Shown here piece after piece: positions 38,806-47,939 of a DNA stretch of 64,000 bases. Below the pieces are notes generated by a model, which saw only the letters and a list, made by a program, of their open reading frames with translations, was not told the origin of the DNA and did not search any database. Source of the DNA: Calothrix sp. NIES-4105. Lineage in GTDB: Bacteria; Cyanobacteriota; Cyanobacteriia; Cyanobacteriales; Nostocaceae. Within the stretch, counting starts at the first letter, position 1. Each line of letters begins with the position of its first letter. The stretch spans positions 5,035,614 to 5,099,613 of the forward strand of contig NZ_AP018290.1 of the NCBI RefSeq assembly GCF_002368415.1, in the 5' to 3' direction. A program made the position numbers and the translations under genes.

Positions 38806-39595
38806 AGTGATTTTTCCTAAGTATGATAAAATTAGCCAAGAGGATGCACGAGTCTCTGTTGCTGTCGTTATCTGTCGGCATTGACAGCGATGTAGTAGGG
38901 TTAACTATAATCAGCGCAAAAGCTTTTATCTCTAATTTGTGATTCTAAGCAGAGGAAAAATAGAAATCAGGGTGATTCAGGAATATACAGCACCGCAGCG
39001 TGTTCATGCGGTACATGTAGAGACGTTACATGTAACGTCTCGAAGCGGGTTTTGGGCATCATGTGTGTACCTCCGGAACCTGAAATATGCTGTAAAAATA
39101 GGATAGGTAACGTAATTGACAAGGGATTGAACTTTAGCAAATCCCAATGACAATTGAGGAATAGGAAAGATGGTAAGCCGAGGCTGAATTAAATTAAATA
39201 GGATAACAGGTTGAACGATTAAACGGCTGAACGACGCTCTCTAAAGCTCCCTGAAATGCTTTCAGTGTTTTTACTGTCTTATTATCATCTCATGAGACAA
39301 ATAATAGAGGAATAAGAAAAAGTATTGATTTTTGATTTTGTAAGTATGGTTATTTTTATATTTCTGCCTACTTTTTTGATTACTGACAACTAAAAAGTAT
39401 CATTTAGTAGTATTTTGCCTATCCTAGAGAACAATCCACAGCAAAGTGCTGTTAGCGGTAGCTCGGCGCCATCGCCGCGTGCTGAGTAGAAACCCAGTTG
39501 ACACGCTTTGGCGCCGCTATAAGCCTAACCAAAAAATTTAGGATAAAACCGTTACGCGCGTGAACCAAAATTGTCACGCCAGAAAATCTACTGGC
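38806..39595. other. Intergenic region between the RTX and WD40 genes
   Basis: About 790 bases with no credible gene. It contains the 22-bp palindrome listed at 39020-39041, AT-rich stretches and, near 39464-39515, two native-type GGCGCC sites. The RTX promoter must be in the first part. Confidence 0.4.
39020..39041. repeat. GAGACGTTACATGTAACGTCTC palindrome core
   Basis: A perfect 22-base palindrome centred on ACATGT, preceded by TGTA. It is related to the AGACGCAATTAATTGCGTCT palindrome captured inside the sensor kinase gene at 55548. Dispersed-repeat type; a regulatory role on the RTX gene is possible but unsupported. Confidence 0.75.
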
Positions 39596-42500
39596 TTAAG
39601 AATTGCCTTTGCACAACCCCGCGTCTTTTTTTGCCTCTGGATTGGTTCGCAGATAATCTCGTACCCAATCACAACCAATCTGTTCTAGTCGATTGATATC
39701 AACTGCTTGTTGCAAATTCCAGATAATCGCACTCTTATCCCAACTGCTGGATGTTAACCACCGCCCATCTTGGCTAAAGGCTAACCCAAAAACAACATCT
39801 TGATGGGCTTTTAGGGTTGCCAATAAGGTGCCGTCTAGTTTCCAGAGCTTGATAGTGCGATCGCGGCTCCCGGATGCGACCGTTTTGCCATCTGGGCTGA
39901 AAGCTACCGCGTAGACTTTGCTGCTATGACCTTTGAAGGTACGAAGGAGTTTCCCCTCCACTGTCCAGAGTTTGATCGTGCGATCGTGACTCCCTGATAC
40001 AATGAGTTTGCCATCTGGGCTAAAGGCGAGATCCTGTACTTCCGCTTTATGCCCTGTAAAAGTGCGAATCAAGCTGCCATCAAGATGCCAAAGTTTAATA
40101 GTGCCATCATGACTGCTGGTGGCAATCTGCCTTCCATCTGGACTAAAGCGGATGCGGCTGATACCATTTTGATGTCCGGTTAGGGTAGTAACTAGGCTCC
40201 CGTCTAACTTCCAGAGTCGAGCCACATCTTGTATTGTGTTGCCTGCTGCTAACAGTTGACCATCAGGGCTAAACTCAACGGTACTACCTTCGGCTGATGG
40301 CTGCTCGTTTTGGCGCAGATCGATGGTTCCAGTTGGCTCTTGGAGCGAAAATGTCTTTAACTGCATACCATTGGCTTGCCAGAGGTGAATAATGCCAGTG
40401 CCATCGCTAGAAGCCAGACGTTGACCATCGGGATGAAAAGCAACTCCATTGGCGATCGCTTTATGTCCCCGAAAGGTGGTGAGTAAGCGACCATCCCGCG
40501 TCCACAGTCTCACTGTCTGATCCCAACTGGCCGAGGCAACGCGCTCACTGTCGGGGCTAAACGCCACCTGCAAAATCTGCGCCTGATGTCCCAAAAGACG
40601 GGTCAACACTGGGTTGTGCAATTGCCAAAGTTTGACTAAATTGTTAGAACCAGAAGAGGCAAGCTGCTTTCCATCCGAGGTAAACTCCACTCTCCAAGCA
40701 GCATCTCCCTGCTTCAATGTTAATAACAATGTACCATCTCGTCGCCACACCTTCACTGTTTGATCCGCACTTGCGGAAGCCAGTAGTTGTCCATCTGGAC
40801 TAAAGCTAATGCCAAAAATGTCAGTAGTATGTGCCGCCAAAGTCTGCATCAGGCGACCATCTCGATGCCAGAGTTTCATTACCCCATGCCTATCTCCAGA
40901 AGCTAGCAGTTGCCCCGAAGGACTAAAGCTTACCACATTAACTTGTCCCTGATGCCCTACTAACGTTTTGATTAAGCGTCCATCGCTACTCCAAAGCTTG
41001 ACGGTGCGATCTCCGCTGGCAGAAGCAATTGTCTGTCCATCCTTGCTAAAATCCACACCCCAGACCACATTCTCATGCCCCTTGAGGCTGCAAACCAGGC
41101 GACCTTTCAGATCCAAGAGTTTGACGGTGCGATCTTCACTTGCGACCGCAATTGACTGACCATCGGGGCTAAAGGTAAGCTTGAATAAGAGAATCTGCCT
41201 CTGTGAATCAGGCTGCTTCCAAGTCCAAAGCAGCCGTCCGTCCCGTCTCCAAAGTTTCACTTCTCCTGCTTGAGTGGATGCAGCCAGGAATTGACCATTA
41301 GGGCTGAAAACCACGTCATAAACCCAATCACTGTTATTTAAAGTCTTCAATAACCTGCCATCTGCCGCCCAAAGTTTGATGGTCTTGTCGCGGCTACCTG
41401 TGGCAATTTGTTGCCCATCTGGGCTAAAAACCACACTGTACACATACTCCTGATGCCCAACCAAACGGTTAAATTCCATAGCGCCATATACTGCTTGCCG
41501 TAGCACTTCTTCGACTTGGGCGCTCGTGGCAGGATTGACGCTGCTTAATCGCTGCAATTGCTGTTTGGCTCGCAGTGCTTCAAGAAGAGCATCCAGGCGC
41601 CGATCAGAGGCAAACAAGGCTTCAGAACTGCGGGAGAGGGCTTGAATTTCACTCACTTTCGCGGTTTGATATTGCCAGAAAGTCGTTAACCCCAAACCCA
41701 ATACCACGATCAATGCCAGACTGATTACCCCTAACAAGTATCGTTGCAGTCGAGCCGTTTTTTTCTCCTGCACTAAGCGGGCTTCGATTTCCCTTGTGCG
41801 GGCAGCTTCTAAGGCTTGCTGTTGTTCTCGTTTCTCTAGCGCATGGGAAGCTGCTAAAAACTGATAATCCTGATCGCCAATTTGTTTGCCCTCTGCCCAG
41901 ACCTCGGCATCTCTCAAAGCCTGTCCTTGCAGCAACCGTGATTCGTCTAATCGTTCGGAACTCAGCCAGTCCCTTAGATTAATAGCATAAGGTCGCAGAT
42001 TTGTCAATAATTGCTCCACCCATTCAAAGTTAAATACCTCTGCATAGATGGGGTTGCGAACTCGCAAGTAGCCCTGCTCCTTGACGACTAAGCCCGATAG
42101 CAGTAACTCGGTTTGTTCGGGGCTGTTGTCGATGGGAACAGTTTTACCCCGTACATCTAAAATCTGCTGATATAAACCTAGCAAGCGTCCGGATTGCTGT
42201 TCGTCATATAGCAGACGATGGGCGATAGTTCGCAAATGTTCTGGTTCATCTTGGAGTTCCCAGTAGTCGATCAAGCGCGATCTCACTAGGGTTTCTAACC
42301 AACTTGCTTCTTGTCCTGTAGGAATGGCGATCGTGCTATCCTGCCAAGCATTCAGCACCAATTGACAAAGCTTTTGGGTTAAAAAGGGTTGTCCATTTGT
42401 CCACTCTAAAATGTGACGCAGCATGATTTCCGGTTGGTTCACTGTTAAGCGCAAACCGGGAAGCAACGGCAAGGCTTCAGGCAACCGAAATCCTTGTAAG

Positions 42501-43117
42501 TCGATCGCCCGTCCAATATTAAAAGGTGTCCGACTTTTGTCCGCAATTAGATCGCTAGGCGTGGCTACCCCCAACAGCGTGAAGGTGAGCCGTTGATAAA
42601 TTGGTTCTTCCACCCGCTGATTATAACAGGCACGAATCAACGCAAAAAAGTCATCAATGGGAAAGTCTAATCCCAGGACACTATCAATTTCATCAATAAA
42701 AATGACTACAGGTTGCTGAATTTCAATCAGTAAAACTGTTGCCAAAAAATCATTAAAGCGTTTTACAGGGGAGAGATGCGATCGTTCTCGCCACCAGGTT
42801 CGCAAATTTACCCCAAGCCGGAAGCTGCTAACAATACTTTGTAAGACTGAGGCATACCACTGTTCGGATGTCATCTGTTGACTACCAATGGTTGTCATAT
42901 CAATCGCGCCCGATCGCATACTCTCAGCTTGCAGGCGATCCATGATCCTCACTCGCAGGCTAGACTTCCCCATCTGTCTTGCATTCAGCACATAGCAAAA
43001 CTCTCCCTTTAGCAATGCCTGATATAATTCATCATCCGCCTGTCGTTTAACATAACTGGGCGCAGTTACAGGAAGGCTACCACCTGCTTGATATTTATAA
43101 AGAGATGGACTGGACAT
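39596..43117 (-). CDS. AAA-like ATPase with 14 WD40 repeats
   Basis: A 1173-residue protein. The N-terminal AAA-like domain has P-loop NARQMGKSSLRVRI and Walker B VVIFIDEIDSVL, then TNGQPFLTQKLCQL and a helical region. One transmembrane helix (YLLGVISLALIVVLGLGL, about 465) follows a coiled Glu/Gln-rich stretch. From about residue 555 there are 14 WD40 repeats of the VxFSPDGxxxASxSxDxTxKLW type, enough for two seven-bladed propellers. The helix would place ATPase and propellers on opposite sides of the membrane unless it inserts otherwise. It shares the ATPase family with the gene at 28028. CGATCG words are frequent in its DNA. It is probably a STAND-like signalling scaffold. Confidence 0.9.
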   Translation of the reverse strand: MSSPSLYKYQAGGSLPVTAPSYVKRQADDELYQALLKGEFCYVLNARQMGKSSLRVRIMDRLQAESMRSGAIDMTTIGSQQMTSEQWYASVLQSIVSSFRLGVNLRTWWRERSHLSPVKRFNDFLATVLLIEIQQPVVIFIDEIDSVLGLDFPIDDFFALIRACYNQRVEEPIYQRLTFTLLGVATPSDLIADKSRTPFNIGRAIDLQGFRLPEALPLLPGLRLTVNQPEIMLRHILEWTNGQPFLTQKLCQLVLNAWQDSTIAIPTGQEASWLETLVRSRLIDYWELQDEPEHLRTIAHRLLYDEQQSGRLLGLYQQILDVRGKTVPIDNSPEQTELLLSGLVVKEQGYLRVRNPIYAEVFNFEWVEQLLTNLRPYAINLRDWLSSERLDESRLLQGQALRDAEVWAEGKQIGDQDYQFLAASHALEKREQQQALEAARTREIEARLVQEKKTARLQRYLLGVISLALIVVLGLGLTTFWQYQTAKVSEIQALSRSSEALFASDRRLDALLEALRAKQQLQRLSSVNPATSAQVEEVLRQAVYGAMEFNRLVGHQEYVYSVVFSPDGQQIATGSRDKTIKLWAADGRLLKTLNNSDWVYDVVFSPNGQFLAASTQAGEVKLWRRDGRLLWTWKQPDSQRQILLFKLTFSPDGQSIAVASEDRTVKLLDLKGRLVCSLKGHENVVWGVDFSKDGQTIASASGDRTVKLWSSDGRLIKTLVGHQGQVNVVSFSPSGQLLASGDRHGVMKLWHRDGRLMQTLAAHTTDIFGISFSPDGQLLASASADQTVKVWRRDGTLLLTLKQGDAAWRVEFTSDGKQLASSGSNNLVKLWQLHNPVLTRLLGHQAQILQVAFSPDSERVASASWDQTVRLWTRDGRLLTTFRGHKAIANGVAFHPDGQRLASSDGTGIIHLWQANGMQLKTFSLQEPTGTIDLRQNEQPSAEGSTVEFSPDGQLLAAGNTIQDVARLWKLDGSLVTTLTGHQNGISRIRFSPDGRQIATSSHDGTIKLWHLDGSLIRTFTGHKAEVQDLAFSPDGKLIVSGSHDRTIKLWTVEGKLLRTFKGHSSKVYAVAFSPDGKTVASGSRDRTIKLWKLDGTLLATLKAHQDVVFGLAFSQDGRWLTSSSWDKSAIIWNLQQAVDINRLEQIGCDWVRDYLRTNPEAKKDAGLCKGNS

Positions 43118-43172
43118 TAAGTTGCTCGGGGTAAACTAAACTTACTTAAATATATGCAGGTTTGAATTAAAA

Positions 43173-43295
43173 GTGCTGGAAGTTGAAATAACAGAGTTAA
43201 AAATTGCGGATTATGAAGAAGTGATAACTGTTTGGGAAAATAGTCAAGGTGTACGTTTACGCTCCGGCTGCAAGAACGCTTGCTTTTGCTTCTGA
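43173..43295 (+). pseudogene. GNAT acetyltransferase N-terminal fragment
   Basis: GTG 43173 begins MLEVEITELKIADYEEVITV continuing WENSQGVRL, a typical GNAT opening. It then runs into CGCTCCGGCTGCAAGAACGC-type repeat sequence and stops at 43293-43295. Only the first helix and strand survive, so this is a remnant disrupted by a repeat. Confidence 0.6.
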
Positions 43296-43311
43296 AACTA
43301 CATATTTCTGA

Positions 43312-43425
43312 GGTTTGAGTACTTATGCAGTTTTAAGACCTGATGATAAAAATAATCATTATTCTGTTGAGAAGTTAAAGCAATTTGTTGAACAAAAACG
43401 GCGCCAGAATTTAGAACCATCATAA
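43312..43425 (+). pseudogene. C-terminal gene fragment of unknown family
   Basis: An open stretch ending at TAA 43423-43425 reads YAVLRPDDKNNHYSVEKLKQ then FVEQKRRQNLEPS. It has no start codon and follows the acetyltransferase fragment. It is probably the tail of another lost gene; the family is not recognised. Confidence 0.4.
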
Positions 43426-43892
43426 ACCTCAAGGTAGTGCATACCTCGACTTTATCAACTTAAGTTCTAAACAATATCCGCTCATTATGTGGCAGCCCTA
43501 AATAATATAGGGCTGATCACCTCGTAGTTGGCGCCCCAAAACCTTACCCTTGTTGAGCATTTGTTGGGTTACGTTTCTCCACCCAACCTATAATCTATAA
43601 ATTTTGATAAGTTTTTAATAATTCTTCCTCTGTGTACTCTGTGCCTCTGTGGTAAAGAAAAATAACATAGGCACAGGCGTACAATTGTATGTTGGCACTG
43701 CCCACCTTACTACTAACCTACAATCAAATTTCTGTAGGGTTAGTTCGGTTTACCGTACAAAAAAGACAAATGGCACCGTGAGGTAAGAGCGCAAAATTTG
43801 TCTAGCCCCTTAAACGCTTAACATAACGAAACATGTCATGATAGATATTTCACACCTCGCGTTTATCCTCGCACTCGCTGGAAATAGAGTGA
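43426..43892. other. Repeat-rich intergenic region
   Basis: Contains a TTGGGTTACG...ACCCAACCTATAA inverted repeat (about 43563-43592), a CTCTGTGTACTCTGTGCCTC run (about 43631) and a half copy of the GGCACTGCCCACC palindrome (about 43694). There is no coding frame of note. The promoter of the phosphatase-glucokinase pair should lie near its right end. Confidence 0.45.
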
Positions 43893-44540
43893 ATGTCTCA
43901 GATAATTTGGATTGCTAGACACGCTAACCGTCTAGACTTTGTAAACCCCGATTGGTTTCTTACTGCTGAACGTCGTTATGACCCACCACTTAGTGAAGAT
44001 GGGTTTATTCAAGCAAAACAGCTAGCAAGTCGTCTTAAAGGCGAAAAAATTCATCATATTTTTGTATCACCGTTTTTGCGAACCGTGCAAACAGCACATG
44101 CTATTGCTGAAGTACTTAATTTACCAATTAAATTAGAGACGGGGTTGAGCGAATGGCTAAATCCTGATTGGATGGATGAGGAACCACAACTCCACCCGAT
44201 TCGCGAATTGGTCAAATTTTATCCCCGTATCGATACTAGCTACACACCTATCATTGCTGCTAGATATCCGGAGACACGAGCGCAAGTTCGTGCGCGCGCT
44301 GGACAAACTGCCAGATGTTTGGCTACTGAGTACTCTCCAGAAAATATACTGTTAGTGGCACATGGTGCATCAGTCAACGGTGCTGTACTAGGAATTGCAG
44401 GAGAATCAATTTACCAAGCTGAAAAAGTTAGGTTGTGTAGCTTGTTTAAACTCGTTCGTCAGCACCCTGAATGGTGGATCGAGCTAAAAGGAGACACATC
44501 GCACTTGACTGAGGTGGAAGAAATGGTTCGATTTAATTAG
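43893..44540 (+). CDS. Histidine phosphatase family protein (phosphoglycerate mutase-like)
   Basis: A 215-residue member of the histidine phosphatase superfamily. The phospho-acceptor His is in IWIARHANRLD (RHA in place of RHG), the supporting Arg in SPFLRTVQTAHAIAEVL, and the second catalytic His in LLVAHGASVNGAVLG. Substrates in this family range from phosphosugars to phosphoproteins; cofactor-dependent glycolytic mutase is unlikely given the divergent first motif and shorter length. Only 19 bases separate it from glk, so the two are probably co-transcribed and the substrate may be a sugar phosphate. Confidence 0.87.
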   Translation: MSQIIWIARHANRLDFVNPDWFLTAERRYDPPLSEDGFIQAKQLASRLKGEKIHHIFVSPFLRTVQTAHAIAEVLNLPIKLETGLSEWLNPDWMDEEPQLHPIRELVKFYPRIDTSYTPIIAARYPETRAQVRARAGQTARCLATEYSPENILLVAHGASVNGAVLGIAGESIYQAEKVRLCSLFKLVRQHPEWWIELKGDTSHLTEVEEMVRFN

Positions 44541-44559
44541 TTGCGTTCTTCAAATAATT

Positions 44560-45585
44560 ATGACTTTATTACTAGCAGGCGATATCGGCGGAACGAAGAC
44601 AATTTTACGATTGGTTGATGTAACCAAAGAATCATCATTACGAACTGTGTACGAGAATACTTACCGTAGCGGTGATTTTGTTGATTTAGTACCGATGGTC
44701 AAAGAGTTTCTACGCGATGCCAATTCTGACCACCCACAAAAAGCATGTTTTGGTATAGCTGGACCTGTTGTTGGTGATACCGCGAAATTAACTAATCTAG
44801 CTTGGTATCTTGATTGTGGGCGCCTCCAGGTGGAGCTTAATATACCTCAAGTAGCTCTAATTAACGATTTTGCCGCCGTTGGTTATGGGATTTTAGGGCT
44901 AGAAAGTCAAGATTTGTGTACTCTACAAGCTGGTACACCCCGTGATGATGCCCCAATTGCCATTATTGGTGCCGGTACAGGTTTGGGGCAAGGTTTTTTA
45001 ATCAAGCAAGGACAAGATTATTATGTGTATCCTTCGGAAGGGGGACACGCGGACTTTGCACCACGAACAGAATTAGAGTTTCAATTATTAAAGTATCTAC
45101 TTGATAAACACGATATTCAACGGGTTTCTGTTGAACGTGTTGTATCTGGTTTGGGTATTGTCTCGATTTATCAATTTTTGAGAGACCGTAAAATTGCTAC
45201 TGAGTCTCCTGATATTGCACAAGTCGTTCGCGCGTGGGAACAACTTGCAGGACAACAAGAAAAAAGTGTAGACCCAGGTGCTGCTATTGGTAGTGCAGCA
45301 CTTAGTAAAAGTGATGATTTGTCCGAACAGACAATGCGGTTGTTTGTGGAAGCTTACGGCGCCGAAGCTGGAAATCTCGCATTAAAGCTTTTACCATACG
45401 GAGGATTATATATTGCAGGTGGTATTGCCCCTAAGATTCTTCCACTTATTGAATCATCCGACTTTCTATTGCATTTCACTCAAAAAGGACGAATGCGAAG
45501 CATTTTAGAAGACATACCTGTAAAAGTTATTCTGAATCAAAACGTTGGGCTAATTGGCGCCGCTATTTGTGCGGAAAGGTTATAG
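44560..45585 (+). CDS. glk: Glucokinase
   Basis: Phosphorylates glucose to glucose 6-phosphate with ATP in the cytoplasm, feeding glycolysis and the oxidative pentose phosphate pathway. At 341 residues it matches bacterial Glk. The phosphate-binding loop is LLAGDIGGTKT, the catalytic Asp is in LINDFAAVGYGI, and ATP/glucose contacts are in IIGAGTGLGQGF and SEGGHADFAPR. LYIAGGIAPKI closes the adenosine pocket. It follows the histidine phosphatase in an apparent two-gene unit. Confidence 0.96.
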   Translation: MTLLLAGDIGGTKTILRLVDVTKESSLRTVYENTYRSGDFVDLVPMVKEFLRDANSDHPQKACFGIAGPVVGDTAKLTNLAWYLDCGRLQVELNIPQVALINDFAAVGYGILGLESQDLCTLQAGTPRDDAPIAIIGAGTGLGQGFLIKQGQDYYVYPSEGGHADFAPRTELEFQLLKYLLDKHDIQRVSVERVVSGLGIVSIYQFLRDRKIATESPDIAQVVRAWEQLAGQQEKSVDPGAAIGSAALSKSDDLSEQTMRLFVEAYGAEAGNLALKLLPYGGLYIAGGIAPKILPLIESSDFLLHFTQKGRMRSILEDIPVKVILNQNVGLIGAAICAERL

Positions 45586-45605
45586 GTGAGTTATAACAGA
45601 TTGGC

Positions 45606-46286
45606 ATGTACGTGATATTAACATCACTAATAGCCAAATCTATGACATTAGCAGCTTTTAGCCAACTAACTATTAAAAATAAAATTCGGGTTCTACCATT
45701 TTTGACCGTAACCTTAGTTTTAGCGCTCGCTACAACCGTAGAAACAACCGTAGCAGCACGAAATGAACGTCAACCATCAGTACCAAAACCTAATCCATCG
45801 GAACTAGAAAAATTTCGATGGAAGGTATTTACTCCTTCTGATGGACGTTTTAGTGTTTTAATGCCGGGTCAACCAAAGGTAACATCCCAGACCCAAAGAA
45901 CATTTATGGGAGAAATTAACCTACAGATGTTTATTGCCCAACCTCCCAGACAAGAAGTTGCTTATGTAGTCACATTTAACGACTTCCCCCACAGCTACGG
46001 ACAAATGGCAAACTCCGAAGAAGTACTGAAAAATGCCCAAGAAATGGCATTAAAGACAACCAAAAGCAATCTTCTAAACCAAAAAACTATTCGCAGTTCC
46101 AACGGACACCCAGGAAGAGAAATCGAATACATCAACGCTGGTGGTAAGATTACCAGGAACCGCTTGTATTTTGCAGAAGGGCGCCTGTATCAAGTCATGG
46201 TCATCACCACTAAAAGACAGCGAAACTTTTTAACCAAAAGTATTACTGGATTTTTAAATTCGTTCAACGTCGTTCTACAGAAATAA
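45606..46286 (+). CDS. Conserved exported protein of unknown function
   Basis: A 226-residue protein with a hydrophobic leader (PFLTVTLVLALATTV) and a probable cleavage near TVAA. The mature part holds FTPSDGRFSVLMPGQPKVTS, then GREIEYINAGGKITRNRLYF and a helical end. The pattern FSV-MPG-P with later R-x-Y-x-x-GRLYQV resembles a PsbP/Mog1-like alpha-beta fold common in cyanobacterial exported proteins; this is inference. ATG 45606 is used; ATG 45642 would give a shorter leader. It lies 20 bases after glk, possibly in the same transcript. Confidence 0.7.
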   Translation: MYVILTSLIAKSMTLAAFSQLTIKNKIRVLPFLTVTLVLALATTVETTVAARNERQPSVPKPNPSELEKFRWKVFTPSDGRFSVLMPGQPKVTSQTQRTFMGEINLQMFIAQPPRQEVAYVVTFNDFPHSYGQMANSEEVLKNAQEMALKTTKSNLLNQKTIRSSNGHPGREIEYINAGGKITRNRLYFAEGRLYQVMVITTKRQRNFLTKSITGFLNSFNVVLQK

Positions 46287-46586
46287 TATTTCTCCTTCTT
46301 AATCATTAAAACCTGGTTGATACATAGATTCTTTGTAGTAACCGGGTTAAAGAAGTCAATGAAAATAATACTTATAAATCGACAATCTTAAGAAAAGGTT
46401 AAAATAACTACTTAGCATGTAATATTATTTTCACAGACTCTATAATCATCAGATACTGCAGCAAAAATACATTTTTTCTTACTTTCTGAAATCGAGAAGA
46501 GTACAAATAATTTATTATTGAGATTAATTTTCGATAACTCACATTGGTAAGAAGCTGTAGTTGGTCAATTTCAAGCTTAGAAGCAT
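46287..46586. other. Intergenic region before the lipoprotein gene
   Basis: AT-rich. A weak inverted repeat (TTAAAACCTGGTT...AACCGGGTTAA, about 46305-46347) just after the exported-protein gene may act as a terminator. Nothing else was recognised. Confidence 0.4.
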
Positions 46587-47021
46587 ATGATTCGTTTTCA
46601 TGTTCATAAAACACTTGCCGCATTGAGTCTGAGTGCGATGTTACTAGCTGGTTGTAACAATGCAGAACAAGCGGGTACTCAAGCACCACCCACAGCAAAC
46701 CCAGCTTCAAAAGTGGAATCAAATTCTTCTACTGGTTCTTCTTCAAATACTGGAGCTTTATTGAGTGTAGTAAGCAAAACCAAAGCTGCTGTAAATAAAG
46801 GAGACTTTGCGGAGGCCAAAAAGGAATTTGACGGGTTTGAAAATGCTTGGGAAAAAGTCGAAGATGGTATCAAAGCTAAATCGCGCGATAAATATAATGC
46901 AATAGAGAAAAATGCCGACCAAATAGAAGACACATTGAAAGCTTCTAAACCAAGTAAAGAAAAATTATCTACAGCATTGCAGTCACTAGAAAAAGACATC
47001 AATGCTGTTCCTAAGTCATAA
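46587..47021 (+). CDS. Helical lipoprotein
   Basis: A 144-residue lipoprotein. The leader ends in the lipobox AMLLAGC (Cys about residue 23). It is followed by a Ser/Thr/Pro-rich linker and a compact all-helical domain: SVVSKTKAAVNKGDFAEAKK, FDGFENAWEKVEDGIK, KYNAIEKNADQIEDTL. This helical pattern resembles the DUF4363 or imelysin/EfeO-like helix pairs that sometimes accompany iron-permease proteins. No metal ligands are obvious, so only the fold resemblance is suggested. Predicted to be membrane-anchored on the periplasmic side. Confidence 0.7.
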   Translation: MIRFHVHKTLAALSLSAMLLAGCNNAEQAGTQAPPTANPASKVESNSSTGSSSNTGALLSVVSKTKAAVNKGDFAEAKKEFDGFENAWEKVEDGIKAKSRDKYNAIEKNADQIEDTLKASKPSKEKLSTALQSLEKDINAVPKS

Positions 47022-47022
47022 A

Positions 47023-47102
47023 AAATCCCCCCTAACCCCCCTTATTAAAGGGGGAACAACATGAGTTTCTTAGCCCCCTGAAGGAGCGAGGGTTGGAGGG
47101 AT
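47023..47102. repeat. AATCCCCCCTAACC hairpin repeat
   Basis: AATCCCCCCTAACCCCC pairs imperfectly with GGTTGGAGGGATT, with inner CCTTATTAAAGGGGG. It starts directly after the lipoprotein stop and may act as its terminator. Same family as the repeats captured in avtA and the giant kinase. Confidence 0.7.
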
Positions 47103-47293
47103 TAATATTTATATTAATCAGATTATAACCATTATTATCTAGTATCTATAAAATCTTTCACCTTCAGGCTATCTACCCAATATTAAATCGATTAGCATTA
47201 ATTGCTTTATTAATAACTGGTTTAAGTATGTCAGGCGTTTTTCGTAGTAAAAATAATAAGCGTACAGAAACTTGATTAGGTCAAAGTAAAAAC

Positions 47294-47650
47294 ATGGCAT
47301 CTATTTCAAAAGAAGAACTTCAACACTATCGCGCGCAGTTATCTGAGTACCCGGATGCGGGCGCCAAAAAGGCACTCGATACAGTTGAGAAATATAATGG
47401 TGATCTCAATGCTGCATTCGCTGAGTTGTCCGAACAAGATGGAGAAACTCAATTTCGAGCAGTTGATTTGGAAGAGTTAGCAATAAGATGCCGTGAAACT
47501 GTGTGTAGTCAGCCAGCAGAAGATTTTTTAGGCTTATTGAATCTAGTGGCAGGATTTCTGCCTCCACCTATTTCTTTGGCTGTTCCGGTGACTTTATATA
47601 TACTTAAGATTGGTATTAGGAATTACTGTCAATCGCCAAAACCTGCTTAG
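47294..47650 (+). CDS. Conserved cyanobacterial hypothetical protein
   Basis: A 118-residue protein. The first half is helical (ISKEELQHYRAQLSEYPDAG, then LDTVEKYNGDLNAAFAELSE) and looks like a UBA-like or similar three-helix unit. A linker LAIRCRETVC follows, then a hydrophobic C-terminal stretch (FLGLLNLVAGFLPPPISLAVPVTLYILKIG) that could be a membrane-associated hairpin. I recognise it only as a type of protein seen in filamentous cyanobacteria; the function is unknown. The 65-bp tandem array begins 23 bases downstream. Confidence 0.65.
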   Translation: MASISKEELQHYRAQLSEYPDAGAKKALDTVEKYNGDLNAAFAELSEQDGETQFRAVDLEELAIRCRETVCSQPAEDFLGLLNLVAGFLPPPISLAVPVTLYILKIGIRNYCQSPKPA

Positions 47651-47672
47651 AAACTTTAAATTTTTTCTAATC

Positions 47673-47911
47673 CTGAGCGCAGTACTACCTGTTTGCGTTA
47701 ACCAGTAGTACTAATTGGCGCCGTTTTGATGGTAATTCTGAGCGTAGTACTACCTGTTTGCGTTAACCAGTAGTACCAATTGGCGCCGTTTTAACGATAA
47801 TTCTGAGCGCAGTACTACCTGTTTGCGTTAACCAGTAGTACTAATTGGCGCCGTTTTGATGATAATTCTGAGCGTAGTACTACCTGTTTGCGTTAACCAG
47901 TAGTACTAATT
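47673..47911. repeat. 65-bp tandem repeat, four copies, with internal hairpin
   Basis: Copies begin CTGAGCG at 47673, 47738, 47803 and 47868, exactly 65 bases apart; the last is truncated. Each contains AGTACTAC-CTG...CAG-TAGTACT, a 10-bp stem with one bulged C and an 11-base loop. The first three also carry one GGCGCC. Copies 1 and 3 read GAGCGCAG, and copies 2 and 4 GAGCGTAG, so the array probably grew as a doubled 130-bp unit. Confidence 0.9.
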
Positions 47912-47939
47912 TTTTCTTGATAAGAGAGACTACATATGT

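Noticed and set aside
47673-47911. Possible CRISPR array
   Set aside because: The whole 65-bp unit is conserved, including what would be spacers, so it is a simple tandem repeat.
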